Shown in pieces: positions 7,446 to 16,729 of a stretch of 18,550 bases of DNA; positions within the stretch are counted from its first letter, which is position 1; each line of letters starts with the position of its first letter. The stretch is from positions 1-18,550 of the forward strand of contig DMNR01000421.1 in NCBI GenBank assembly GCA_003452655.1, read 5' to 3'. The stretch comes from Actinomycetota bacterium. GTDB lineage: Bacteria; Actinomycetota; Actinomycetes; S36-B12; UBA10799. Made by a program: the position numbers and the translations under genes. Under the pieces are notes generated by a model that ran no database searches, was not told the DNA's origin, and worked only from the letters and a program-made list of their open reading frames with translations.

Positions 7446-9823
7446 CCCTTCAGGTAGCTTGCGAGGTGCTGACCGGTCAACGTCGATTTCTCGGCGACGA
7501 GCTCTTCGGGCGTCCCCTGGAAGACGATCTTTCCGCCATCGTGGCCAGCGCCGGGACCAAGATCAATGATCCAGTCCGCGTGCGCCATCACGGCTTGGTG
7601 GTGCTCGATGACGATGACCGACTTCCCAGCGTCAACGAGCCTGTCGAGTAGCCCAAGGAGCTGCTCGACATCGGCGAGGTGCAAGCCTGTCGTCGGCTCA
7701 TCAAGGATGTACACGTCTCCCTTGTCTGCCATTTGAGTGGCCAGCTTCAAGCGCTGCCGTTCCCCGCCTGACAGCGTCGTAAGCGGTTGGCCAAGCTTGA
7801 GGTAGCCAAGTCCCACATCGGCCAGCCTGTCGAGGATCTTGTGAGCCGCGGGCGTCTTCGCATCACCTTGGCCGAAGAATTCCTCGGCCTGGGCAACCGA
7901 CATCGCCAGCACCTCGCTGATGTCGCTGCCGCCGAATTTGTACTCCAGGACTTCCGCCTGGAATCGCTTGCCTTCACAGACTTCGCAGACTGTCGTGACA
8001 CCGGCCATCATCGCGAGGTCCGTGTAGATCACACCGGCGCCATTGCAGTTCGGGCAGGCACCTTGTGAGTTGGCACTGAACAACGCGGGCTTGACTCCAT
8101 TGGCCTTCGCGAATGCCTTTCGGATCGGATCGAGCAACCCCGTGTACGTTGCCGGGTTACTTCTGCGCGACCCCTTGATCGCGCTTTGGTCGACCGTGAC
8201 TACATCATCAAGTCCAGACACCGACCCATTGATGAGCGAGCTCTTGCCTGAACCGGCCACGCCAGTGACCACGACCAGAACGCCAGTAGGGATATCGACG
8301 TCAACGTCCTGCAGGTTGTTCGCTTCCGCACCGCGAATCTCAAGCGCTCCTGTCGGCCGTCGTACCGCTTGCTTAAGCTCGGAGCGATCATCTAAGTGAC
8401 GCCCAGTCAATGTGTCGCTCCCACGTAGGCCCTCAACTGTGCCCTCGAAGACGATCTCGCCACCTGCGGTTCCGGCACCGGGGCCTAAGTCGACGGCATG
8501 ATCTGCGATGGCGATGGTCTCGGGCTTGTGCTCAACCACTAAGACGGTGTTGCCCTTGTCCCTCAGTCTCAAGAGCAACTCGTTCATCCGCGCGATGTCG
8601 TGCGGATGCAGTCCGATCGTCGGCTCATCGAACACGTAGGTCACGTCAGTCAGCGACGACCCGAGGTGGCGGATCAGCTTCGTTCGCTGCGCCTCGCCGC
8701 CAGACAATGTGCCCGCTGGGCGATCCAGTGAGAGGTAGCCCAGGCCAATCTCCACGAATGATTCGAGTGTCGCCTGCAGTGTCTCCAGCAGTGGGGCGAC
8801 TGAGGGCTCATCGAGATCTTTCACCCATTCGGCCAAGTCGCTGATCTGCATCGCGCACACGTCGGCGATGTTCTTCCCGTTGATCTTCGATGCGCGGGCA
8901 CCTTCGGCCAGTCTCGTTCCGTCACATTCCGGGCACGTCGTGAACGTGATGGCGCGATCAACGAACGCGCGAATATGCGGCTGCATCGCCTCGCGATCCT
9001 TGGACAACATCGACTTCTGAATCTTTGGGATCAGGCCTTCGTAGGTGAGATTGATGTTGTCTACTTTGATCTTGGTTGGTTCCTTGTACAACAGATCGTG
9101 TAGCTCACGTTTGGTGAACTTGCGGATCGGCTTGTCAGGATCGAAGTAACCGCAACTGCTGAAGATCCGCCCGAACCAACCATCAACGCTGTAGCCGGGA
9201 ATCGTCAGCGCGCCCTCATTCAGCGACTTGGTGTCGTCGTAGAGCGCGGTGAGATCGAAGTCCGTGACGGCCCCCATGCCCTCACAACGAGGACACATCC
9301 CACCCGTGCGGTTGTAGGTCGCCTTAACGCGCTGGGTCTTGCCTGCGCCCTTGTCGACGGTGATCGCTCCAGAAGCGGACACAGACGGGGTATTGAAGGA
9401 GTATGCCTGCGGCGAGCCAATGTGGGGATCGCCGAGTCGACTGAACACAATTCGCAACATGGCGTTGGCGTCCGTTGCAGTACCAACGGTTGACCGTGTG
9501 TTCGCACCCATTCGTTCCTGGTCCACGATGATCGCGGTCGTCAGGCCTTCGAGCAGGTCAACTTCCGGGCGAGACGCAGTGGGCATGAAGCCTTGAACAA
9601 AAGCGCTGTAGGTCTCGTTGATCAACCGCTGTGATTCGGCGGCGATAGTTCCGAAGACCAGTGAACTCTTGCCAGAGCCCGAGACGCCAGTGAAAACCGT
9701 GAGGCGACGCTTGGGGATTTCGAGGCTGACGTTCTTGAGATTGTTAACCCGCGCCCCTTGAACGCGGATCAGATCGTGGCTGTCTGCAGCGTGAATGGTC
9801 GCGACCTCGGTGGGCTTGCTCAT
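7442..9823 (-). CDS. UvrA2-like ABC ATPase (excinuclease UvrA class II)
   Basis: 793-residue duplicated ABC protein of the UvrA family. It has two Walker A sites (GVSGSGKSS 46-54, GVAGSGKSS 521-529), two signatures (LSGGEAQR 373-380, LSGGERQR 684-691) and two Walker B/H-loop regions (VFDEPTIGLH, ILDEPTTGLH). Zinc pairs are at C177/C180 with C297/C300 and C590/C593 with C613/C616. It is shorter than canonical UvrA (around 950 residues): after residue 130 the segment that normally carries the UvrB-binding domain and its CPxCG module is missing, the mark of UvrA2. Such proteins are linked to damage tolerance or to resistance to DNA-binding drugs rather than core repair. No transporter or biosynthetic partner is adjacent. 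It is divergent from fadH. The ATG at 9823 has GGGGA five bases upstream. Confidence 0.93.
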   Translation of the reverse strand: MSKPTEVATIHAADSHDLIRVQGARVNNLKNVSLEIPKRRLTVFTGVSGSGKSSLVFGTIAAESQRLINETYSAFVQGFMPTASRPEVDLLEGLTTAIIVDQERMGANTRSTVGTATDANAMLRIVFSRLGDPHIGSPQAYSFNTPSVSASGAITVDKGAGKTQRVKATYNRTGGMCPRCEGMGAVTDFDLTALYDDTKSLNEGALTIPGYSVDGWFGRIFSSCGYFDPDKPIRKFTKRELHDLLYKEPTKIKVDNINLTYEGLIPKIQKSMLSKDREAMQPHIRAFVDRAITFTTCPECDGTRLAEGARASKINGKNIADVCAMQISDLAEWVKDLDEPSVAPLLETLQATLESFVEIGLGYLSLDRPAGTLSGGEAQRTKLIRHLGSSLTDVTYVFDEPTIGLHPHDIARMNELLLRLRDKGNTVLVVEHKPETIAIADHAVDLGPGAGTAGGEIVFEGTVEGLRGSDTLTGRHLDDRSELKQAVRRPTGALEIRGAEANNLQDVDVDIPTGVLVVVTGVAGSGKSSLINGSVSGLDDVVTVDQSAIKGSRRSNPATYTGLLDPIRKAFAKANGVKPALFSANSQGACPNCNGAGVIYTDLAMMAGVTTVCEVCEGKRFQAEVLEYKFGGSDISEVLAMSVAQAEEFFGQGDAKTPAAHKILDRLADVGLGYLKLGQPLTTLSGGERQRLKLATQMADKGDVYILDEPTTGLHLADVEQLLGLLDRLVDAGKSVIVIEHHQAVMAHADWIIDLGPGAGHDGGKIVFQGTPEELVAEKSTLTGQHLASYLKG

Positions 9824-9861
9824 CTGTTCCCCAACTATTCGGCTGTTCCTGGTTTCAAATC

Positions 9862-9891
9862 ACATTAGCCAACTGCTGAGAATCGCGCCAA
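9862..9891 (-). promoter_or_regulatory. Candidate sigma-70-type promoter of the UvrA2-like gene
   Basis: On the minus strand, TTGGCG (9891-9886), an 18-base spacer, and TAATGT (9867-9862). The expected start is near 9855, giving a leader of about 30 bases with a Shine-Dalgarno-like GGGGA. -35 matches are four of six. Confidence 0.4.
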
Positions 9892-9907
9892 CCGCGCGCT
9901 GCAATGA

Positions 9908-11980
<2,073 letters not shown>

Positions 11981-11994
11981 CCGGTGGTATGTGA

Positions 11995-12042
11995 AGCATT
12001 CGGTGAGATCGGCGTCTCAGACAGCCAATCTCACCGAATGCT
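11995..12042. terminator. Strong hairpin terminator between convergent fadH and phnA-like gene
   Basis: The arms 11995-12009 and 12028-12042 are perfect 15-base reverse complements (AGCATTCGGTGAGAT and its complement), separated by 18 bases that can form a further short stem. No clear U-tract follows on either side, as is common for actinobacterial hairpin terminators. It begins 14 bases after the fadH stop and ends 13 bases before the phnA-like stop, so it probably works in both directions. Confidence 0.85.
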
Positions 12043-12055
12043 CCTTCCGGAGGAC

Positions 12056-12400
12056 CTAAACCTTCTTCACGACGCTTGACTTGAGCTGCATCGGGCCGAA
12101 TCCGTCAACCTTGCAATCGATGTCATGGTCTCCGACGCCATCAACGAGGCGAATATTGCGCACCTTGGTCCCAACCTTGATCGCAGTGGAACTGCCCTTC
12201 ACCTTGAGGTCCTTGATGATGCTGACCGTGTCACCGTCGTGCAGGACATTGCCGACAGCGTCCTTGATCACAGGTTCGACAGTCTCTGTCTCCGGCTCGT
12301 TCACCCATTCGTGAGCGCACTCTGGACACACCAGCAGCGCACCCATCTCGTAGGTGTATTCGCTGGCGCAGGACGGGCAGGGCGGAAGGGAATCAGTCAC
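12056..12400 (-). CDS. phnA: PhnA-like zinc-ribbon protein (alkylphosphonate-uptake annotation)
   Basis: 114 residues, matching E. coli PhnA (YjdM; about 111) end to end as I recall it. The N-terminal zinc ribbon has C8/C11 and C25/C28 ([12 protein letters not shown]). The PhnA domain follows, with segments such as [32 protein letters not shown] and CKVDGFG. Despite the name there is no evidence here for phosphonate metabolism: no C-P lyase or hydrolase is nearby, and the biochemical role is unclear. The frame is open to 12460, but the start is GTG 12400, where homologues begin and where TATCCT sits 6 bases upstream. It lies 23 bases after the PLD-like lipoprotein gene but appears to have its own promoter. 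Confidence 0.93.
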   Translation of the reverse strand: MTDSLPPCPSCASEYTYEMGALLVCPECAHEWVNEPETETVEPVIKDAVGNVLHDGDTVSIIKDLKVKGSSTAIKVGTKVRNIRLVDGVGDHDIDCKVDGFGPMQLKSSVVKKV

Positions 12401-12406
12401 CCGCCA

Positions 12407-12412
12407 AGGATA
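12407..12412 (-). promoter_or_regulatory. Putative -10 hexamer of a leaderless promoter
   Basis: TATCCT on the minus strand, followed by 6 bases (TGGCGG) and the GTG start of the phnA-like gene. It lies in the short gap after the lipoprotein gene, implying that phnA can be transcribed on its own. Confidence 0.55.
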
Positions 12413-12423
12413 GTCGGCGAGCT

Positions 12424-13875
12424 CTACTTCTTTGCAGCAGTTGCAGCAACCGACCCGCACTTCGCTGGCGGAGTGTCTTGAAGTCCTGCCGGTGGAGTCG
12501 TGGCGGCCGTTGGGATCCGATCCTTCAACGCGACGGTGGGGGGTACCGGCTGCGATGAACTGTTCCAGACGGTCACGTTCTGCGTGCGAGACCAGTCTTC
12601 GTTGAACGTGTTGTTCAAAGAGTTCAGCGCGGCTTCGTCTCCAGTGCTGGTGTTGAAGTTGACCCCAAGCTCGCGGTTGAAGTTCATCGACCCCGCACCC
12701 AAGTTGGTCGATCCAGCGTAGGCCGCGGTCGCCGAAGTTGCACCGTTCGGAACGAGGATGATCGACTTCGCGTGAATGTAGAGAGTGTCGGGTGCGCCGT
12801 TGGTGTAGAGGTGGACCTCACCGCCAGCCTTGGCAACCTTCAACTGGTTGTCCCAGGTTGCATTCGCCTTGGTCGGAGTTGACGGAGTTGAGGCAGTCAT
12901 CGTCACCTGGACCTTGACGCCGCGTCCGATTGCCGACAAGAGGAGCGCAATGCTGTTGGGATCTGTGAACTCCTCGTTGTAGATCTTGAGGGTGTCGCCG
13001 GACTGCGCCGAGTTGATGAGGTCCGCCTGCATCTGGCGCACGTTGCCCTTGATCGATGGGTACGTGGCGTCTTGCGGGTAGAACCCGTAGCTGGCTGGGT
13101 AGTTGTCGGCGGGAGTCTGAAGTGACGAGTTTGCCTGTGGGCCGGTCGTGCCGTTGCTCCAAATCAGGCGGTCCGTGGCCTGCTCGTTTGGCGGCTGAAT
13201 GACGTTGACTGGTGCGCAGCTGAAGTCTGAGACGAAGGTCTGCTCAGCCAGTGCGATGTCGGCCGGGTTGGTCGAGGTCATCTCGAAGTCACGTGCGCCG
13301 TACCACGGCCCCGGATTCGACACTGGGTAACCAGCGCTGAAGTTTCCGGTTGATACGACCAGTCGCGCCGTCGACGGAAGCGCGTCACTCGACAGCGGCT
13401 TTCCAGTCGCGTCTGCCGCGTCGGTGATGATCGACTTCTGGTGCGTGATGCTGAAGTTGTTGCTGGAGTAGTTGACGCCCACCGTGCCCGCTCCGGGGGC
13501 GGCCTTCAGTTTCGCAAGGTAGGCCTGAGCCACTGTGGGAGAGGCGTGCCCGTACCCGCCGTTCATCATCACGCGGATATTGACGCCGCGCGCCTTGGCC
13601 GCGGTTAGGTACGAAGTGAAGGAGGCGTCCTCACCGCTGCTGCTGATGATCGAGTAGATGGGGATGTCCACGGTCTTGGTCGCCGTGTTGATCGCATTGA
13701 CCACGGCCGCGCCCTTGGCATCCGGTTCAGCTTCCACAGTCCAGCCGCTCGCTGCACCCGCACTATTCGCGTTGGCCTTGGAATCTGAGGACGTCCCTGC
13801 ACTTGAACACGCTGTGACGATCAGCGCTAAACCTGTCAATGGGACAGCAACTCGCAGGTGTCGCAATTGCAGCAT
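12424..13875 (-). CDS. Phospholipase-D-fold lipoprotein
   Basis: 483 residues. A lipoprotein signal peptide ends at VTAC (Cys23), followed by a Ser/Ala-rich tether, so the enzyme is probably displayed outside the membrane. There are two PLD-like lobes. Lobe 1 has the full HxKxxxxD at His145, Lys147 and Asp152, and lobe 2 has His368 and Lys370 but Val375 where Asp is usual. The second lobe also has GSTN (388-391) and NRE (400-402), typical of active PLD enzymes, so phosphodiesterase activity is plausible; substrate is unknown (phospholipid, nucleic acid or cell-wall polymer). The ATG at 13875 is chosen because GGAGG lies 5 bases before it; the in-frame ATG at 13887 has no such site and lies just before that SD sequence. 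It is upstream of the phnA-like gene. Confidence 0.88.
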   Translation of the reverse strand: MLQLRHLRVAVPLTGLALIVTACSSAGTSSDSKANANSAGAASGWTVEAEPDAKGAAVVNAINTATKTVDIPIYSIISSSGEDASFTSYLTAAKARGVNIRVMMNGGYGHASPTVAQAYLAKLKAAPGAGTVGVNYSSNNFSITHQKSIITDAADATGKPLSSDALPSTARLVVSTGNFSAGYPVSNPGPWYGARDFEMTSTNPADIALAEQTFVSDFSCAPVNVIQPPNEQATDRLIWSNGTTGPQANSSLQTPADNYPASYGFYPQDATYPSIKGNVRQMQADLINSAQSGDTLKIYNEEFTDPNSIALLLSAIGRGVKVQVTMTASTPSTPTKANATWDNQLKVAKAGGEVHLYTNGAPDTLYIHAKSIILVPNGATSATAAYAGSTNLGAGSMNFNRELGVNFNTSTGDEAALNSLNNTFNEDWSRTQNVTVWNSSSQPVPPTVALKDRIPTAATTPPAGLQDTPPAKCGSVAATAAKK

Positions 13876-13880
13876 TACAG

Positions 13881-13885
13881 CCTCC
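13881..13885 (-). promoter_or_regulatory. Ribosome binding site of the PLD-like lipoprotein
   Basis: GGAGG on the minus strand, 5 bases before ATG 13875. It overlaps the codons of a longer reading from ATG 13887 and decides the start. Confidence 0.65.
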
Positions 13886-13969
13886 ATGGCCAGTCGTTCC
13901 TACCGAGAATTTGGGCGCACTGTCGAAGGTACCCGCGAAATCTGATCTTTTCCTGGCGACTGCTCCACC

Positions 13970-13985
13970 TCCACCCCATGGTGGA
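13970..13985 (-). terminator. Possible weak hairpin after the two-component operon
   Basis: TCCACC, loop CCAT, GGTGGA: a perfect 6-bp stem about 70 bases beyond the kinase stop. There is no U-tract. The 182-base gap 13876-14057 otherwise holds the lipoprotein promoter region and no gene. Confidence 0.25.
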
Positions 13986-14057
13986 TCTCGTGCGTTCGCG
14001 CAGCGGAAGCCTGGACAGAAATCCAAGGCGCCACTTTCGTAGGATGGTCGCTTGGTT

Positions 14058-15917
14058 TCACGAGTCGATCGGCAAGATCACGGTGAGCCTGGCGCCGGCT
14101 TCCTGATCATCCACCAGCGTCCACGATCCGCCACCAATCCCGAACTGACGCAACCCGAGACCGGCCTCCACAACTGACCGCACGCCGATTCCGTCATCGA
14201 TCGCGACGACGATCAGCGCTGCTTGCGCCATTGTGAGATCGACAGCTACCGATCGGGCGGCCCCATGCCGGGCAGCATTCGACACCGCCTCTCGCACCAC
14301 TTCGGCTGTCCGGGATTGAAGCTGCGGTGAGGAGTCAACTACGGCCGCAACGCCCCTACTGATCGACACGTTGACCTCCACGACACCGTTCCAGGCCGCC
14401 GCCACCGTGGCTAGAAGCTCAGCGATCCCAGCTGAGCGCGCGGCATCGTCCTCACTCTGAATCGAGAACACGTCATCACGCGCCTCACCTAAGATTGTGA
14501 TCGCGTTCGTCAGGGCTCTGCGCGTCGCGGCGGGGTCGACTCCGTGGCCGTCGTCTAGTCGCTTGGCTTCCAACGAGATGGTCAGTGCAGCCGCCACGAT
14601 TCGTCCTTGCACCCGGCCGTGAACGACCTCCCCTGCACTTCGTTGAACTCGGGTCAGATCATCGTGCAGGAGTTCGAGTTCCCACTGAAGCTCAGCGTTG
14701 GTCGCGGCGAGATTGCGCTGCGACCGAATCGACTGTGCAGCGCTCGACGCAATTACTGCCCAGACCGCGATCGCGATGATGAACACCCAACTCGAGCGAA
14801 TGAAGATCGCGATGATCTCGCTACGTTCCGGCGGATACCACAAATAGACACTCGCCGTGCCGAGCGCACCCGCAAGCAGCGCGACAGCCAGCAGCGTGGC
14901 CAGTCGGGCGAGTTGCGGCCAATGGAGTAGTCGTGGCGTCAGCAACCGACGCGCCAAAGTCAGGAATCCAAACGTGATGATCGTTCCGATGATCGAACAC
15001 TGCACAAGGCCGCGGAAGCCGAAGAGGTAGGTAAACAGCGGAATGGCCTCCACGAGGACCGTCAAGGTCACCGCCGTCGGTTGGATCGGATCAATCGCGG
15101 ATGCCTGCCGAAGGGTTCGCCGGATTCCGCCACCGCCATCTTCCGGGGCGGTCCGGGGCGGCGGGGCGACAAGATCGGCCTCGTCGAACTGCGCCTGGGG
15201 TGCGTGCAATACGTGGCTGAGTTCCCGAACTTGCCCCTGAGCCAAGTCCCGGATCTTACGAGCGAGTTCGGAAAGTTCCGCAGGCTGAAGTCCGCTGCCT
15301 TCGTGTTGTGCCACCTCTAAACCGCGGACCAGTTCCTCACTGGCCTCGATTGCTGGAACTGCGACCGAATCAACCAAGGCCGCGATGCTGGCCCGACCAC
15401 GATCGAGCGCGAGGCGTTCATGATCACGCTGCCGTTCAAGCTGTGCCCTGCGATGTTGAAGGCCTGTGGTCGTCGCGCGGTCGCGGTCCACGTAGTCCAG
15501 CAGGATCGCAATAATCGAAAGCCACGCCACGACGAGCACTACTCCCGCGAATGAGCGTGCCGTCAACTCCGGTCCGCTGGCATCCACGGCCGCCGCGGAG
15601 ATCGAACTCACGACTGCGCGCACGATTCCGCACGCGATGTAGACGCCAAGTACCAACACCAAGGGTTGCGGTCGCGTATCTCGATGCCGCAGCACAGTCT
15701 TGTCCGCGAGGAAGAGCAGCAGCACCGACGCAACCGTCGCGGCAACTGCGACGACCAATGCATCGCCGAGGCTCGACTCAGGAAGCACCAGTTCGAACTC
15801 GAAAGAACTGAGGAACAGACCCGAGCCGGCTATCAGATACGTCAGGGTCGAGATCGACCTGCGACCTCGCAGCGCGTTGAGATCCAACCGCAGTCCCGGC
15901 AGGGTCGAGCTATTCAT
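14058..15917 (-). CDS. Eight-helix sensor histidine kinase with duplicated membrane/coiled-coil module
   Basis: 619-residue membrane sensor kinase. Order: four predicted helices (about 22-42, 52-72, 84-104, 123-143), a cytoplasmic helical segment (158-238), four more helices (about 281-300, 305-323, 338-360, 368-392), a dimerisation helix pair (408-486) with probable phospho-acceptor His433 in EVVHGRVQGRI, and a GHKL ATPase domain with N box REAVSNAARH (543-551), DDGIGV (574-579) and the GLGLRQFGIGGGSW lid/G2 region. It resembles NarL-partner HisKA_3 kinases. The first cytoplasmic segment aligns without gaps over the acceptor region to the second, with Asp183 at the histidine position, suggesting an internal duplication. 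Start ATG overlaps the regulator stop as ATGA, so translation is coupled. It presumably phosphorylates that regulator; the signal is unknown. Confidence 0.88.
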   Translation of the reverse strand: MNSSTLPGLRLDLNALRGRRSISTLTYLIAGSGLFLSSFEFELVLPESSLGDALVVAVAATVASVLLLFLADKTVLRHRDTRPQPLVLVLGVYIACGIVRAVVSSISAAAVDASGPELTARSFAGVVLVVAWLSIIAILLDYVDRDRATTTGLQHRRAQLERQRDHERLALDRGRASIAALVDSVAVPAIEASEELVRGLEVAQHEGSGLQPAELSELARKIRDLAQGQVRELSHVLHAPQAQFDEADLVAPPPRTAPEDGGGGIRRTLRQASAIDPIQPTAVTLTVLVEAIPLFTYLFGFRGLVQCSIIGTIITFGFLTLARRLLTPRLLHWPQLARLATLLAVALLAGALGTASVYLWYPPERSEIIAIFIRSSWVFIIAIAVWAVIASSAAQSIRSQRNLAATNAELQWELELLHDDLTRVQRSAGEVVHGRVQGRIVAAALTISLEAKRLDDGHGVDPAATRRALTNAITILGEARDDVFSIQSEDDAARSAGIAELLATVAAAWNGVVEVNVSISRGVAAVVDSSPQLQSRTAEVVREAVSNAARHGAARSVAVDLTMAQAALIVVAIDDGIGVRSVVEAGLGLRQFGIGGGSWTLVDDQEAGARLTVILPIDS

Positions 15918-16561
15918 CTGACGTCGACGCGACCGTCGCGGTACATCCCGACCGCCTGAACCCGAGCGTTGGCGTCGGCGTCGTCCTTGACACCCAACGC
16001 TGCGTACAACCGAGCATTGACGCGCTCAAGCGCCCGCACTGAACACCCACGCTGCTCGGCGATCGCTGCGTTCGACAGACCATCGGCCATCAGTCTCAAC
16101 ACCTCGGCCTGGCTTCGAGTGATGGTCGGGACTCCAGGCTGCGGCAATCGCCGAGGAGGTTGGGAATCCAGCGTCTGTTCGATCGCATCTTGCAGCACAG
16201 TGAGTTCAACGATGTCGCTCTTGACGACGTAGCCGACCTTCGAACTCACGGGTCTATCAAGCTTTGCGACAAGGTCAGGTGAGCGGTACGACGTCAGGAT
16301 CAAGACAGCGATCCAGCCGTAATGGGCCTCGATGTAGTTGAGTAGGTCGAGCCCATTCGGACCCTCACCCAACGCCAGGTCGAGAAGTACGACATCCGGG
16401 TCAAATTCCTCAAGTGCGTCGGAGGCCTCGTTGGCAGTTGCGATCGCCATCGTGTCGAATCCGAAGTCGCTGACTGCGGCAGAAATCAACGTACGAAAGA
16501 CGGCTTCGTCATCAACGATCAATGCACGCCGTGACTCACCAGGAACGTCGCGCGCAGTCAT
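15914..16561 (-). CDS. Response regulator, REC plus LuxR-type HTH
   Basis: 215-residue DNA-binding response regulator. The receiver domain (about 12-125) has acidic pocket Asp17/Asp18/Glu19, phospho-acceptor Asp61 (VVLLDLAL), Thr90 (LILTSY) and Lys114 (YVVKSD), a complete active set. A short linker leads to a LuxR/GerE-like helix-turn-helix (about 146-208; LSNAAIAEQRGCSVRALERV). The frame is open to 16705, but ATG 16561 is the start: the domain begins just after it and TATGTT lies exactly 6 bases upstream. It is cotranscribed with the kinase (ATGA overlap) and divergent from the GH8 gene across 168 bases, so that gene is a natural candidate target. Target control is inference from position only. 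Confidence 0.93.
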   Translation of the reverse strand: MTARDVPGESRRALIVDDEAVFRTLISAAVSDFGFDTMAIATANEASDALEEFDPDVVLLDLALGEGPNGLDLLNYIEAHYGWIAVLILTSYRSPDLVAKLDRPVSSKVGYVVKSDIVELTVLQDAIEQTLDSQPPRRLPQPGVPTITRSQAEVLRLMADGLSNAAIAEQRGCSVRALERVNARLYAALGVKDDADANARVQAVGMYRDGRVDVR

Positions 16562-16567
16562 TGTTCC

Positions 16568-16573
16568 AACATA
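16568..16573 (-). promoter_or_regulatory. Putative -10 hexamer of a leaderless promoter
   Basis: TATGTT on the minus strand with 6 bases to ATG 16561 of the response regulator. A weak TTCGCC could be the -35 at 18-base spacing. Confidence 0.55.
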
Positions 16574-16640
16574 CCCAGGATCGGGCACGGCGGCGAACGG
16601 GCGAATGTTTACTGGTTGCGGCACTTGTGTGTGGGGGGAT

Positions 16641-16655
16641 CCCGAACATTTCGGG
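16641..16655. promoter_or_regulatory. Perfect inverted repeat, possible operator between regulator and GH8 gene
   Basis: CCCGAA, CAT, TTCGGG: a 6-bp dyad with a 3-base centre, lying 79 bases from the regulator start and 74 bases from the GH8 start. The position suits an operator for either gene or autoregulation by the LuxR-type regulator, but it could equally be a small RNA hairpin in the GH8 leader or chance. Confidence 0.3.
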
Positions 16656-16729
16656 CCTGCGCTGGTCGAGCACTGCGCATCATCAAAGTGCAGCACCACA
16701 GCCACTCACGTTCCCCCTGGAGTATCGAT

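Noticed and set aside
12056..12400. Phosphonate utilisation locus
   Set aside because: No C-P lyase, phosphonatase or phosphonate transporter is nearby; PhnA-like proteins occur widely outside such loci.
12401..12460. Cys-rich N-terminal extension of the phnA-like protein (GCCNCC)
   Set aside because: The codons overlap the end of the lipoprotein gene and homologues begin at the residue encoded by GTG 12400.
16562..16705. Longer N-terminus for the response regulator
   Set aside because: Forty-eight extra residues with no domain, reaching across the divergent control region; the leaderless-type promoter and the receiver domain start support ATG 16561.
16616..16729. Longer N-terminus for the GH8 protein
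   Set aside because: It would put 38 residues before the signal peptide and prevent normal export; ATG 16730 has a ribosome binding site.
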